DNA of 64,000 bases from Rhodococcus sp. RD6.2 (GTDB lineage Bacteria > Actinomycetota > Actinomycetes > Mycobacteriales > Mycobacteriaceae): positions 242,209-306,208 of the forward strand of contig NZ_CVQP01000008.1 in assembly GCF_001040705.1 (NCBI RefSeq). The letters run 5' to 3'. The stretch's first letter is position 1; each line of letters starts with the position of its first letter. The position numbers and the translations under genes were made by a program. The notes under the pieces are model-generated. The model saw nothing but the letters and a program-made list of their open reading frames with translations, was not told the DNA's origin and made no database searches. Below are positions 8,757 through 17,154 of this stretch, piece by piece.

Positions 8757-9518
8757 TCAACTCACGGGCGCCAACTGCGGCCGCTTCGCGGTGCGTCCCG
8801 CACCGGAGGACGTGCCCCGCACACGGCGCCCGAGCCATGGACCGAGGAAGCGGACGACCCATTCCACGTCCCCGCGCACGCGGTCCCCGAATCGCACGGA
8901 CGGCAGCGGTCCCAGATCCTCCTGCCACGACAGGTCGGAACCCGGCAGGGCGAGGGCGCTGGCAGCGGCCGCAGCGAGGCGCTCGTGCCCGTCCGCGTTC
9001 AGGTGCAGACGATCCCAGCTCCACAGTCGCGGGTCCGTCGACACCGAATACGCCTCGAGATCGACCAACGCGACCCCCTGCCGGTCGGCGGCGGCGCGGA
9101 TCTCGGCGTTGAGCGCGACGATGCGACCCCTGATCGCGGACCCGCCGGGCATTCCCGCACCGAGCGTCGGGAACGCCATGGTCAGCACCCGCGCACCGGA
9201 GGCGGTCAGCGCCTCGAATGCGATCTCCAGTTCACCCGCGACCGTCACCGGGTCGAACTTCGGGCGCAGCAGGTCGTTCACGCCCGCGACGACGGAGGCG
9301 AGGTCCGGTTCGAGCGCGAGTGCGGGCGCGAGTTGTTCCATCCTGACCTGCGCGGCGAGCCTGCCGCGGATCGCCAGGTTCGCGTACCGCACCTCGGGGT
9401 CGACGACGGCGAGCCGTTCGGCGAGCCGGTCGGCCCAGCCGCGGTAGCCGGCGGCGTCGTCGCCGTCGTTCAGGCCCTCGCTCTGACTGTCGCCGATCGC
9501 GACATACCTGGTGAACAC
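8757..9518 (-). CDS. SGNH/GDSL-family hydrolase
   Basis: Predicted esterase or acylhydrolase of 253 aa in the SGNH superfamily. Block I is YVAIGDSQSEGLND right at the N terminus (catalytic Ser in GDS). Gly and Asn blocks follow (ASVVAGVNDLLRP contains the GxND-like block III). The catalytic Asp and His appear in LWSWDRLHLNADGHERLA (block V, DxxH). I chose GTG 9518 (MFTRYVAIGDS) because GGGAGG lies just upstream; an in-frame ATG at 9548 would add 10 residues. No signal peptide is seen, so it is probably cytoplasmic. It is divergent from fadA. The substrate is unknown. Confidence 0.85.
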   Translation of the reverse strand: MFTRYVAIGDSQSEGLNDGDDAAGYRGWADRLAERLAVVDPEVRYANLAIRGRLAAQVRMEQLAPALALEPDLASVVAGVNDLLRPKFDPVTVAGELEIAFEALTASGARVLTMAFPTLGAGMPGGSAIRGRIVALNAEIRAAADRQGVALVDLEAYSVSTDPRLWSWDRLHLNADGHERLAAAAASALALPGSDLSWQEDLGPLPSVRFGDRVRGDVEWVVRFLGPWLGRRVRGTSSGAGRTAKRPQLAPVS

Positions 9519-9620
9519 CTGACATACCTCCCGGAGTGCCGAATTCACTATTAAAGAAATTGACTATAGCGGGTGCGGGCTCGTGCTCTCACACGATCCC
9601 TCATGTCGGTACCGGCGGTA

Positions 9621-9652
9621 TTGACGTAGACTAAGTTACCGACCGGTAGCGA
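9621..9652 (+). promoter_or_regulatory. Promoter region and inverted repeat upstream of fadAB
   Basis: TTGACG at 9621-9626 is a good -35 element, with a TAGCGA hexamer about 20 nt downstream. Between them TACCG-AC-CGGTA (9637-9648) is a perfect inverted repeat, and a related CGGTACCGGCGGTA lies just upstream. This looks like an operator for a TetR-type acyl-CoA-responsive regulator, but no regulator gene is adjacent. The rest of the 227-bp gap between the SGNH gene and fadA shows nothing else distinct. Confidence 0.4.
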
Positions 9653-9745
9653 ACGCGCACGGCTCGCTACGAGGGCAAATACAGGCCTCACCGCCGCAAG
9701 GGCAACGGTGACGGTGAGCATCTCCCCCCACCAGGAGGAAACAGC

Positions 9746-10966
9746 GTGTCTCCATCCACTTCGCAGGGTCGCGGCGTCGTCTTCGTCGACGGCATCCGCA
9801 CTCCGTTCGGCAGGGCCGGCGCCAAGGGCATCTATGCCGAGACCCGCGCCGACGACCTGGTCGTCAAGGCGATCCGTGAACTGCTGCGCCGCAACCCGCA
9901 GCTGCCGCCCGAGCGCGTCGACGAGGTGGCTGTCGCCGCCACCACGCAGACCGGCGACCAGGGCCTGACCATCGGCCGCACCGCTGCCATCCTCGCGGGC
10001 CTGCCCGAGACGGTTCCCGGCTTCGCGATCGACCGCATGTGTGCGGGCGCGATGACGGCGGTCACCACCACCGCCTCCGGCATCGGCTTCGGCCAGTACG
10101 ACGTCGTCATCGCGGGCGGCGTCGAGCACATGGGCAGGCACCCGATGGGCGAGGGCGCCGACCCGAACCCCCGCTTCCTCGCCGACAAGCTCGTCGACCC
10201 GTCCGCCCTGGTCATGGGCAACACCGCCGAGAACCTGCACGACCGGTTCCCGGCGATCACCAAGGACCGCACCGACGCCTACGCGATCGCGTCGCAGAAC
10301 AAGTACGAAGCCGCTCGCAAGGCCGGATACATCTCCGAGATGCTCGCGCCGGTCGCCACCCGCTCCGCCACCGGTTGGGGCCTGGCCACCGAGGACGAGC
10401 CGCCGCGCCCCGGCACCACGCTCGAAGACCTGGGCAAGCTCAAGACCCCGTTCCGTCCCGCGGGCCGGATCACCGCGGGCAACGCGGCCGGTCTCAACGA
10501 CGGCGCCACCGCCGCGATCCTCGCCGGTGAAGACACCGCCGCCGAACTCGGCCTGCCGGTCGGGATGCGGATGGTCGGATTCGCCTACCAGGGCGTCGAC
10601 CCCGCCGTGATGGGCATCGGACCCGTCCCCGCGACGGAGAAGCTCCTCGCCCGCACCGGCCTGAAGATCGAGGACATCGGACTGTTCGAGATCAACGAGG
10701 CGTTCGCCGTGCAGGTGCTCGCGTTCCTCGACCACTTCGGCATCGCCGACGACGACCCGCGCGTCAACCAGTGGGGCGGTGCCATCGCGTGCGGCCACCC
10801 CCTCGCCTCCTCCGGGGTCCGCCTGATGACGCAGCTCTCGCGTCAGTTCGCGCAGAACCCCGACGTCCGATACGGCCTGACCACCATGTGCATCGGCCTC
10901 GGCATGGGCGGCACCGTCATCTGGGAAAACCCCAACCACGCTGATTACCAGGCCGGAGGCAAGTAG
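9746..10966 (+). CDS. fadA: Acetyl-CoA acyltransferase (thiolase) FadA
   Basis: Thiolase of 406 aa that cleaves 3-ketoacyl-CoA in beta-oxidation. The nucleophilic Cys lies in GFAIDRMCAGAMTAV (about residue 100), and the second conserved pair is in IACGHPLASSGVRLM and TTMCIGLGMGGTVIWE near the C terminus. The start is GTG 9746 behind a strong ribosome binding site (AGGAGGAAACAGC). It is directly followed by fadB with no gap, the usual fadA-fadB beta-oxidation complex order in mycobacteria (Rv0859-Rv0860 in M. tuberculosis), so the two products probably form the trifunctional alpha2beta2 complex. Confidence 0.95.
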   Translation: MSPSTSQGRGVVFVDGIRTPFGRAGAKGIYAETRADDLVVKAIRELLRRNPQLPPERVDEVAVAATTQTGDQGLTIGRTAAILAGLPETVPGFAIDRMCAGAMTAVTTTASGIGFGQYDVVIAGGVEHMGRHPMGEGADPNPRFLADKLVDPSALVMGNTAENLHDRFPAITKDRTDAYAIASQNKYEAARKAGYISEMLAPVATRSATGWGLATEDEPPRPGTTLEDLGKLKTPFRPAGRITAGNAAGLNDGATAAILAGEDTAAELGLPVGMRMVGFAYQGVDPAVMGIGPVPATEKLLARTGLKIEDIGLFEINEAFAVQVLAFLDHFGIADDDPRVNQWGGAIACGHPLASSGVRLMTQLSRQFAQNPDVRYGLTTMCIGLGMGGTVIWENPNHADYQAGGK

Positions 10967-13072
10967 ATGAGTGACATTGCAAGCGCTTTCGCCGACGAGG
11001 TCGTGACGAACGCCTACACGAAGCTCGTCGCGGTGCCCGGCATCGACGGCCCGGTCGCGCTGATCACCCTCGACAACGGGTTCGATCACACCAAGCCGAA
11101 CTCGTTCGGCCCGGCCGGCCTGCTCGCGTTCGACGCCGCCCTCGACGTCGCGTTCGACGCGAACCCGGCCGCAATCGCCGTCACCGGCAAGCCGTTCATC
11201 TTCGCCGCGGGCGCCGACCTCAAGGGCGTCCCGTCGATCACCTCGCGCGAGCAGGGCGTCGAGCTCGGCCGCCTGGGCCACAAGGTGTTCCGCCGCCTGC
11301 GCGATTCGTCCGTGCCCACCTTCGCGTTCGTCAACGGCCTCGCGCTCGGCGGCGGCCTCGAGGTCGGCCTGCACTGCCACTACCGCACCTATGCGGACAA
11401 CGTGCCTGCCCTCGGCCTGCCCGAGGCGATGCTCGGTCTGGTCCCCGGCTGGGGTGGAACGCAGTTGCTGCCCAACATCGTCGGGCCGGCGAACGCGGTG
11501 ACGATCGCGGTGGAGAATCCCCTCAACAACGGCAAGGTCATCGGCGCCGCGCAGGCCGCGAAGCTCGGTCTGGCCGACGCCGTCCTCGGCTCCGCCGACT
11601 TCCTCGAGCAGTCACTCTCCTGGGCGGCCAAGGTGCTCGCAGGTGAGATCGTCCCTGCCCGCCCGGAGATCGACCGCGGCGCAGGCTGGGACGAGGCCAT
11701 CGCCCGTGCCACCGCGCTCGTCGCAGGCAAGACCAAGAACAACGCGCTCGGCGCCGTGCGCACCGTCGCGCTGCTCGACGCCGCCCGCGCGGTCGACCTC
11801 ACCGACACCGCGACCCTCGACGCAGGGTTCGCGGCCGAGGACGAGGCCCTCGCAGACCTGCTGATGTCCAACGAGCTGCGGGCAGGCCTGTACGCGTTCG
11901 ACCTGGTGAACAAGCGCGCGAAGCGCCCCGCCGGAGCCCCCGACAAGTCCCTCGCTCGCAAGATCACGGGCGTCGGCATCGTCGGAGCCGGCCTGATGGC
12001 CAGCCAGCTCGCGATGCTGTTCGTCAAACAGCTCAAGGTGCCGGTGATCCTCACCGACATCGACCAGGAGCGCATCGACAAGGGCGTCGGATACGTCCAC
12101 GCCGAGATCGACAAGCTTCAGGGCAAGGGCCGGCTGTCCCCGGACGCCGCGAACCGCCTCAAGGCGCTGGTGACCGGTTCCCTCGACAAGGCCGCGTTCG
12201 CGAAGACCGACTTCGTCATCGAAGCCGTCTTCGAGAACATGGACGTCAAGAAGAAGGTGTTCGCGGAACTCGAGGAGCACATCTCCCCCGAGACCGTTCT
12301 GGCCACCAACACCTCCTCGCTGTCCATCACCGAGATGGCCTCCGAACTCGCGCACCCCGAGCGCGTGGTGGGCTTCCACTTCTTCAACCCGGTCGCCGTG
12401 CTTCCTCTGCTCGAGATCATCAAGGGCGAGAAGACCGACGATGCCACTCTCGCAACGGCTTTCGCCACCGCGAAGTCGCTGCGTAAGTCCGCGGTGCTGT
12501 GTGGCGACAAGGCCGGGTTCGTCTTCAACCGGCTCGTGACCCGCACCCTCGGCGAGGTCATGGCCGCCGTCGACGAGGGCACCCCGTTCGAGGTCGCCGA
12601 CAACGCGATCGCCGAGCTCGGCATGCCGATGAGCCCGTTCACGCTGCTCGCTCTGGTCGGCCCCGCCGTCGCACTGCACACCGGCGAGACCCTGCAGGCG
12701 TCGTACCCGGACCGGTTCAAGTCCTCCCCCGGGCTCGAGGCCCTCGTCGAGGCCCGCAAGCCCGGCGTGTGGACCTATGGGCCCGAGGGCCAGGTCGTCG
12801 ACCCGGAGGTGGCCGCACTGTGGCCGCAGGGTGACAAGCCGTCCACCGCCGACGAGGTCCTCGAGCGCACCCGCCGTGCATTCGCCGAGGAAATCGCCAT
12901 CATGCTCGACGAGGGCGTCGTCGTGGCGGCCGAGGACATCGACCTCTGCCTGATCCTCGGTGGCGGTTTCGGATTCTGGAACGGCGGCATCACCCCGTAC
13001 CTGGATCGCACCGGAACCTCCGAGGCCGTCAACGGCAAGCGGTTCCTGGCACCGGGTGTTGCCAGCGTCTAA
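10967..13072 (+). CDS. fadB: Fatty-acid oxidation FadB: enoyl-CoA hydratase / 3-hydroxyacyl-CoA dehydrogenase
   Basis: Bifunctional beta-oxidation subunit of 701 aa. The N-terminal ~200 residues are a crotonase domain (FIFAAGADLKGVPS, NGLALGGGLEVGLHC, LGLVPGWGGTQLLP). A Rossmann NAD-binding domain follows (GVGIVGAGLMASQLAMLF, about residue 335), then the 3-hydroxyacyl-CoA dehydrogenase signature VVGFHFFNPVAVLPLLEII and C-terminal helical domains (GFVFNRLVTRTLGEVMAAVDEG). Its ATG follows the fadA stop immediately, so translation is coupled. It ends before a strong hairpin at 13089-13125. Function and length fit the mycobacterial FadB that partners FadA. Confidence 0.95.
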   Translation: MSDIASAFADEVVTNAYTKLVAVPGIDGPVALITLDNGFDHTKPNSFGPAGLLAFDAALDVAFDANPAAIAVTGKPFIFAAGADLKGVPSITSREQGVELGRLGHKVFRRLRDSSVPTFAFVNGLALGGGLEVGLHCHYRTYADNVPALGLPEAMLGLVPGWGGTQLLPNIVGPANAVTIAVENPLNNGKVIGAAQAAKLGLADAVLGSADFLEQSLSWAAKVLAGEIVPARPEIDRGAGWDEAIARATALVAGKTKNNALGAVRTVALLDAARAVDLTDTATLDAGFAAEDEALADLLMSNELRAGLYAFDLVNKRAKRPAGAPDKSLARKITGVGIVGAGLMASQLAMLFVKQLKVPVILTDIDQERIDKGVGYVHAEIDKLQGKGRLSPDAANRLKALVTGSLDKAAFAKTDFVIEAVFENMDVKKKVFAELEEHISPETVLATNTSSLSITEMASELAHPERVVGFHFFNPVAVLPLLEIIKGEKTDDATLATAFATAKSLRKSAVLCGDKAGFVFNRLVTRTLGEVMAAVDEGTPFEVADNAIAELGMPMSPFTLLALVGPAVALHTGETLQASYPDRFKSSPGLEALVEARKPGVWTYGPEGQVVDPEVAALWPQGDKPSTADEVLERTRRAFAEEIAIMLDEGVVVAAEDIDLCLILGGGFGFWNGGITPYLDRTGTSEAVNGKRFLAPGVASV

Positions 13073-13088
13073 CCAACCCGCACCACAC

Positions 13089-13125
13089 ACGGGCGCGGCA
13101 CGGGATGATCCCGCGCCGCGCCCGT
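13089..13125 (+). terminator. Terminator after fadAB
   Basis: Near-perfect hairpin: ACGGGCGCGGC-A-CGGGAT (13089-13106), a one-base loop, then ATCCCG-C-GCCGCGCCCGT to 13125, followed by TTTCGT. It sits 17 bp after the fadB stop. Confidence 0.8.
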
Positions 13126-13209
13126 TTCGTCGGAGGGGAATCATCCCCGCGCGATACGCCACTGACCAGGCAATATAGACCCGACACGCGCGACACCGGG
13201 GCGACGCAG

Positions 13210-13240
13210 ATGACGTGGGACACGCGTCGCGCGGTAAAGT
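13210..13240 (+). promoter_or_regulatory. Probable promoter of the mycolyltransferase gene
   Basis: ATGACG (13210-13215) and TAAAGT (13235-13240), with a 19-nt spacer, lie 60 bp before the start codon. This is a plausible housekeeping sigma-A-type pair; inference from motif match. Confidence 0.4.
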
Positions 13241-13299
13241 GCACGGGCCCGTGACCCGCGGCTGTGCATTGGCCGCACCGAACGAAAGGCCCGAGCACG

Positions 13300-14373
13300 A
13301 TGCGATTACGCCTCTGGAGAACTGGGGGGGCTGCCGGCTCTCCCGACCGCACCGGATTGCTCAGACGCGCTGTTCTGGTGTCGATGGCGATCGTGCTACC
13401 GCTCGGGGCGTCGGTAGCAGGTCCCGTCGGCACCGCGAACGCGGCGTTCGATCCGAGCGGCTTCGACTTCTGGGTCGACTCCGAGATGGGCCCAATCAAG
13501 TCACGCGTCTTCCGCGCGGCCAACGGCAACACCAACCGTGTGGTGTATGCCCTCGACGGCATGCGGGCGCGGGACGACCTCAACGGCTGGGAGATCGAGA
13601 CCAACGTTGCGCGGGCGTTGACCGCGGCGAACATCAACGTGGTGATGCCGGTCGGCGGCCAGTCCAGCTTCTACCTGGACTGGAACGCACCGAGCACGTT
13701 CTTCGGTACGGACGGATCGAGCTCGGGGTCCGCCGGATCGTCCGCCGTCGGCTCGTCGGCCGCCGGGAATGACGTCGCAGGGAAGCGGAACACGTACAAG
13801 TGGGAAACGTTCCTGACGCAGCACCTTCCCCGTGAGCTGAAAAACCGACTCGGGTTCCGGTCCACCCGCAACGGCGTCTTCGGGCTCTCGATGGGTGGCA
13901 GCGCCGCGCTGGCTCTCGCCGGCTACTACCCGCAGCAGTTCAGTTTCGCGGGCTCGTACTCCGGGTTCCTCAACACCTCGGCTCCCGGGATGCGTGAGGC
14001 CCTCCGCGTCGCGATGATCTCGGCGGGCGGTTTCAACATCGACTCGATGGCTCCCCCGTGGGGCCCGCAGTGGCTGCGCATGGACCCGTTCGTGTTCGCA
14101 CCTCAACTCCGCGACAACAACACGCGACTGTGGATCTCATCCGGCAGCGCGGTACCCGGACAGGGAGACGTGAGCAGCGCACTGGGAATCGTGCAGGCGG
14201 TGCCTCTCGAAGCACTGGCACTGGCCAACACGCGGGCGTTCGAGGTCCGGATGGCCACGATCGGCGCGCGGAATGCCCACTACGACTACCCCGCAACGGG
14301 TGTGCACAACTGGAAGAACTGGGAGGACCAGGTCAACCGGATGATCCCCGACCTGTCGGCGAACATCGGCTGA
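13300..14373 (+). CDS. Secreted mycolyltransferase, antigen 85 family
   Basis: Cell-envelope acyltransferase of 357 aa that moves mycolates onto trehalose or arabinogalactan. It begins with a long Arg-rich leader and signal peptide (LLRRAVLVSMAIVLPLGASVAG...ANA, cut near residue 50). The mature domain shows antigen-85 hallmarks: VVYALDGMRARDDLNGWEIETNV, VVMPVGGQSSFYLDW, the nucleophile elbow GVFGLSMGGSAAL and the catalytic His region GVHNWKNWEDQVNRM. A Ser/Gly/Ala-rich insert (SSSGSAGSSAVGSSAAG) lies where other members have a shorter loop. The start ATG 13300 has GAAAGG upstream. Its presence shows that the host makes mycolic acids. Confidence 0.93.
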   Translation: MRLRLWRTGGAAGSPDRTGLLRRAVLVSMAIVLPLGASVAGPVGTANAAFDPSGFDFWVDSEMGPIKSRVFRAANGNTNRVVYALDGMRARDDLNGWEIETNVARALTAANINVVMPVGGQSSFYLDWNAPSTFFGTDGSSSGSAGSSAVGSSAAGNDVAGKRNTYKWETFLTQHLPRELKNRLGFRSTRNGVFGLSMGGSAALALAGYYPQQFSFAGSYSGFLNTSAPGMREALRVAMISAGGFNIDSMAPPWGPQWLRMDPFVFAPQLRDNNTRLWISSGSAVPGQGDVSSALGIVQAVPLEALALANTRAFEVRMATIGARNAHYDYPATGVHNWKNWEDQVNRMIPDLSANIG

Positions 14374-14387
14374 TCCGACCGAGCACG

Positions 14388-14431
14388 AAAAAGCCGGTGC
14401 CGCGGGACACGTCCCGCGGCACCGGCTTTTT
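14388..14431. terminator. Strong intrinsic terminator after the mycolyltransferase
   Basis: A perfect 21-bp inverted repeat: AAAAAGCCGGTGCCGCGGGAC (arm 14388-14408) and its complement ending in CTTTTT at 14431. It has A and T tracts on both sides, so it works in either direction. Confidence 0.9.
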
Positions 14432-14497
14432 CCGATATGGGGCGATGCGGTTTGCTCCCGATTCGTGATCACGGACCATTCCGGAACGGAGACACCA

Positions 14498-14516
14498 TAG
14501 GTTAGCCTCCCCTATG
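14498..14516 (+). promoter_or_regulatory. IdeR/DtxR iron box on the siderophore-binding gene
   Basis: The 19-bp site TAGGTTAGCCTCCCCTATG matches the IdeR consensus half-site TTAGGTTAG well and its second half more weakly. It overlaps the -10 region (TAGGTT) and reaches the start codon, so Fe-IdeR would block initiation. ideR itself lies at 52865 in this window. The short distance suggests a leaderless mRNA. Confidence 0.7.
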
Positions 14517-15529
14517 TGAAGCACTCTCTCCTGCGCGCCGGCGTCGCGGCTCTCGCCGTCACGGTCCTGGCCGGTTGCTCGTCCACCTCCGACGACACCG
14601 ACACCGGAACCCCCTCCGGGGACGGCCATTTCCCCGTCACCATCGAGAACACGTTCGGGTCGACGACCATCGAGTCGCAGCCCGAGCGTCTCGTCACCAT
14701 GGGCTGGAACGCACAGGACGTGCTGTACGCCCTCGACCTGAAGCCGGTCGGTCAGCCGAAGTACGTGTACGGCGCCGATGCCAACGGCGTGATGCCCTGG
14801 GCTCAGCCGTACTTCGACGCGGACACGACCACCCTCTTCGAAGACCCGCAGGCAGGTGAACCGTCCGTCGAATCCATCGCCGCCCTCGCGCCCGACGTGA
14901 TCCTCGCGCCGTACGAGGGATTCGACGAGGCCTACTACAAGCAGCTCACGGAACTCGCACCGACGGTCGCGTACCCGGGCGGCGCCTGGCAGACGACCTG
15001 GCAGGACCAGACGACACTCATCGGGCAGGCCGTCGGCAAGCCCGACGAGGCACGCGCGCTGATCGACGGACTCGGCACCACGCTCGCCGACACCGCCGCC
15101 GCGCATCCCGAGTTCGCAGGCAAGACGCTGACAGTGGTCAACCTCGACACCTCGACCGGCCAGGCGAACGTCTACCTCCCCACCGACCCCCGGGTCCAGG
15201 TCCTCACCGAGCTCGGATTCGTGAACGCGCCCGGCGTGGAGGCACTCGCCGCCGACAACGAGGCCGGCACCTTCTACAAATCCCTCTCCCTGGAGAACCT
15301 GCGCGAGATCGACGCGGACGTCGTCGTCGCCTTCGGCGTCGCGGGAGCCAACGACATGGCATCGAACCCCGCCCTCGCACAGCTGTCCGCGGTCGGCCGC
15401 AACTCCGCGGTCGTGCTGACCGACGAGCAGGTCATCGCCGCGCTGAGCAACGTCAACGTGCTGAGCATCCCGTGGGTGCTTCCCACCATCGTCCCCGAGC
15501 TGTCCCGGGCCGCCGCGAACGCGAAATGA
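14516..15529 (+). CDS. Iron-siderophore ABC transporter substrate-binding lipoprotein
   Basis: Periplasmic-side binding protein of 337 aa, class FecB/FepB. The lipoprotein signal peptide is MKHSLLRAGVAALAVTVLAGCSS with the lipobox LAGC (Cys about residue 21). The mature part has the helical-backbone binding-protein pattern: PERLVTMGWNAQDVLYAL, EPSVESIAALAPDVILAPYEG and a C-terminal VNVLSIPWVLPTIVPELSRAA. GTG 14516 is the start because the lipobox follows at the right distance; the ATG two bases earlier is out of frame. An IdeR box covers the start, so it should be induced by iron starvation. No permease or ATPase gene follows, so it must work with a transporter encoded elsewhere. Confidence 0.9.
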   Translation: MKHSLLRAGVAALAVTVLAGCSSTSDDTDTGTPSGDGHFPVTIENTFGSTTIESQPERLVTMGWNAQDVLYALDLKPVGQPKYVYGADANGVMPWAQPYFDADTTTLFEDPQAGEPSVESIAALAPDVILAPYEGFDEAYYKQLTELAPTVAYPGGAWQTTWQDQTTLIGQAVGKPDEARALIDGLGTTLADTAAAHPEFAGKTLTVVNLDTSTGQANVYLPTDPRVQVLTELGFVNAPGVEALAADNEAGTFYKSLSLENLREIDADVVVAFGVAGANDMASNPALAQLSAVGRNSAVVLTDEQVIAALSNVNVLSIPWVLPTIVPELSRAAANAK

Positions 15530-15531
15530 GC

Positions 15532-15580
15532 CGACATCACACGGTGTGGGGTGCCGACACCGCCACACCGTGTGATGTCG
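15532..15580 (+). terminator. Hairpin after the siderophore-binding gene
   Basis: Perfect 18-bp arms CGACATCACACGGTGTGG (15532-15549) and their complement at 15563-15580 with a 13-nt loop, 3 bp after the stop codon. There is no T tract, but the stem is long enough for an actinobacterial terminator. Confidence 0.75.
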
Positions 15581-15680
15581 CGCACACCGGAACGATTCGC
15601 AGTAGCGTCATAGTGCTCCGGGTGTGTCGACGCAATGGAGCGTCGGCCCGGAGGCTCTACGGCTGAGAGGCTGGGCGGCC

Positions 15681-17126
15681 ATGGCGACGAGCGACACCTC
15701 TTACGGCGGAAGCAGTTCCGGTCCCGCCCACACCCACGCGGGGCATGCGGTGATGATTGCCGCTGCCGCCGCCCTCGGCGGATTCCTGTTCGGCTACGAC
15801 ACCGCGGTCATCAACGGCGCGGTCGGAGCCATCCGCGACAAGTACGACATCGGGGCGGGCGGGACCGGGCTGACGGTCTCGCTCACTCTGCTCGGCGCCG
15901 CACTCGGCGCCTGGATCGCGGGCGATCTGGCCGATCGCTTGGGGCGCATCAGGGTCATGCAGCTCGCCGCCGTGCTGTTCGTGATCGGCGCCCTCGGTTC
16001 GGCGTTCCCGTTCAGCGTGTACGACCTGACAGCGTGGCGCGTCGTCGGTGGTGTCGCCGTCGGCTTCGCCGCGGTGATCGCACCCGCGTACATCGCGGAG
16101 ATCTCCCCCGCGTCGATCCGCGGCAGGCTCGGTTCGATGTACCAGTTGGCGATCGTGCTCGGGATCGCGATCTCACAGCTCGTCAACTACGCACTCACCC
16201 AGGCCGCGGACGGTGCCCGGGGAGAACTCGCCGGCATCGAGGCGTGGCAGTGGATGCTCGCGCTCGAGGCGATCCCGGCCATCCTGTACCTGCTGATGAC
16301 CTTCCCGATCCCCGAGTCACCCCGATTCCTGGTCCTGCGGGGCCGCGACGACCAGGCACGTCGGGTACTCGCGGAACTCGAAGGCGGCGACGATGCTCAG
16401 GTCACCGCCCGGATCGCGGAGGTCCGCGAATCACTGAAGGAGCACCGGGCCAAGACCACGGTGCGGCAACTGTTCTCGAAACCGCTCGGCGTCGCGCCGC
16501 TGGTGTGGATCGGCATCGCGCTCGCCGCACTGCAGCAGTTCGTCGGCATCAACGTCATCTTCTACTACTCGGCAACGCTGTGGGAGGCAGTCGGATTCGG
16601 GGAGGACCGGTCCCTCCTGATCAGCGTCGTCAGCGCTCTCGTCAACATCGTCGGAACGTTCGTCGCCATCGCCGTGATCGACCGCATCGGCCGCAGGCCA
16701 TTGCTCCTGATCGGCTCGGTCGGCATGGCCGTCTCCCTCGCGATCACGTCCGTCTGCTTCAGTTCCGCAGTGGTCACCACCGACGCGGACGGCTACTCGG
16801 TCGCGACCCTGACCGGATCCAACGGAACGATCGCCCTGGTCGCCGCCAATACGTTCGTGTTCTTCTTCGCGTTCTCGTGGGGCCCGGTGGTGTGGGTGCT
16901 CATCAGCGAGATGTTCCCGAACCGGGTCCGGGCCGCGGCCGTCGGCGTCGCGACTGCCGCCAACTGGGTCGCGAACTTCCTGGTCTCCGCCACGTTCCCG
17001 GCGCTGGCCGACTGGAATCTGTCCGCCACCTACGGCGGCTACGCGGTCATGGCGGCCCTGTCGTTCTTCGTGGTCTGGAAGTTCGTCACCGAAACCCGCG
17101 GCCGCACACTCGAAGCCGCGGGCTGA
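15681..17126 (+). CDS. MFS sugar porter (GalP/XylE/GlcP type)
   Basis: Twelve-helix proton-sugar symporter of 481 aa in the inner membrane. Family signatures are visible: DLADRLGRIRVMQ after helix 2, IAEISPASIRGRLGSMYQLAIVLGI in the N-terminal half, FPIPESPRFLVLRGR before the central loop, LAALQQFVGINVIFYYSATLWEAVGF in helix 7, IDRIGRRPLLLIGS and TETRGRTLEAAG at the end. I chose ATG 15681 (MATSDTSYGG); an in-frame start at 15624 would add 19 unlikely residues. The substrate may be glucose, galactose or inositol, but the sequence does not decide. It is convergent with dxs. Confidence 0.92.
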   Translation: MATSDTSYGGSSSGPAHTHAGHAVMIAAAAALGGFLFGYDTAVINGAVGAIRDKYDIGAGGTGLTVSLTLLGAALGAWIAGDLADRLGRIRVMQLAAVLFVIGALGSAFPFSVYDLTAWRVVGGVAVGFAAVIAPAYIAEISPASIRGRLGSMYQLAIVLGIAISQLVNYALTQAADGARGELAGIEAWQWMLALEAIPAILYLLMTFPIPESPRFLVLRGRDDQARRVLAELEGGDDAQVTARIAEVRESLKEHRAKTTVRQLFSKPLGVAPLVWIGIALAALQQFVGINVIFYYSATLWEAVGFGEDRSLLISVVSALVNIVGTFVAIAVIDRIGRRPLLLIGSVGMAVSLAITSVCFSSAVVTTDADGYSVATLTGSNGTIALVAANTFVFFFAFSWGPVVWVLISEMFPNRVRAAAVGVATAANWVANFLVSATFPALADWNLSATYGGYAVMAALSFFVVWKFVTETRGRTLEAAG

Positions 17127-17154
17127 CCCTCGGAACTCCCGACGCCGGGGTCCG

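Noticed and set aside
9551-11380. 609-aa minus-strand frame opposite fadA
   Set aside because: Covers conserved thiolase codons on the other strand; composition typical of a shadow frame.
15601-15680. Leader of the sugar porter containing CTGAGAGGCT, reminiscent of a TPP riboswitch element
   Set aside because: The other conserved THI-box parts (ACCUGAU, GCCAGCG-like) are missing and the gene is a sugar porter.
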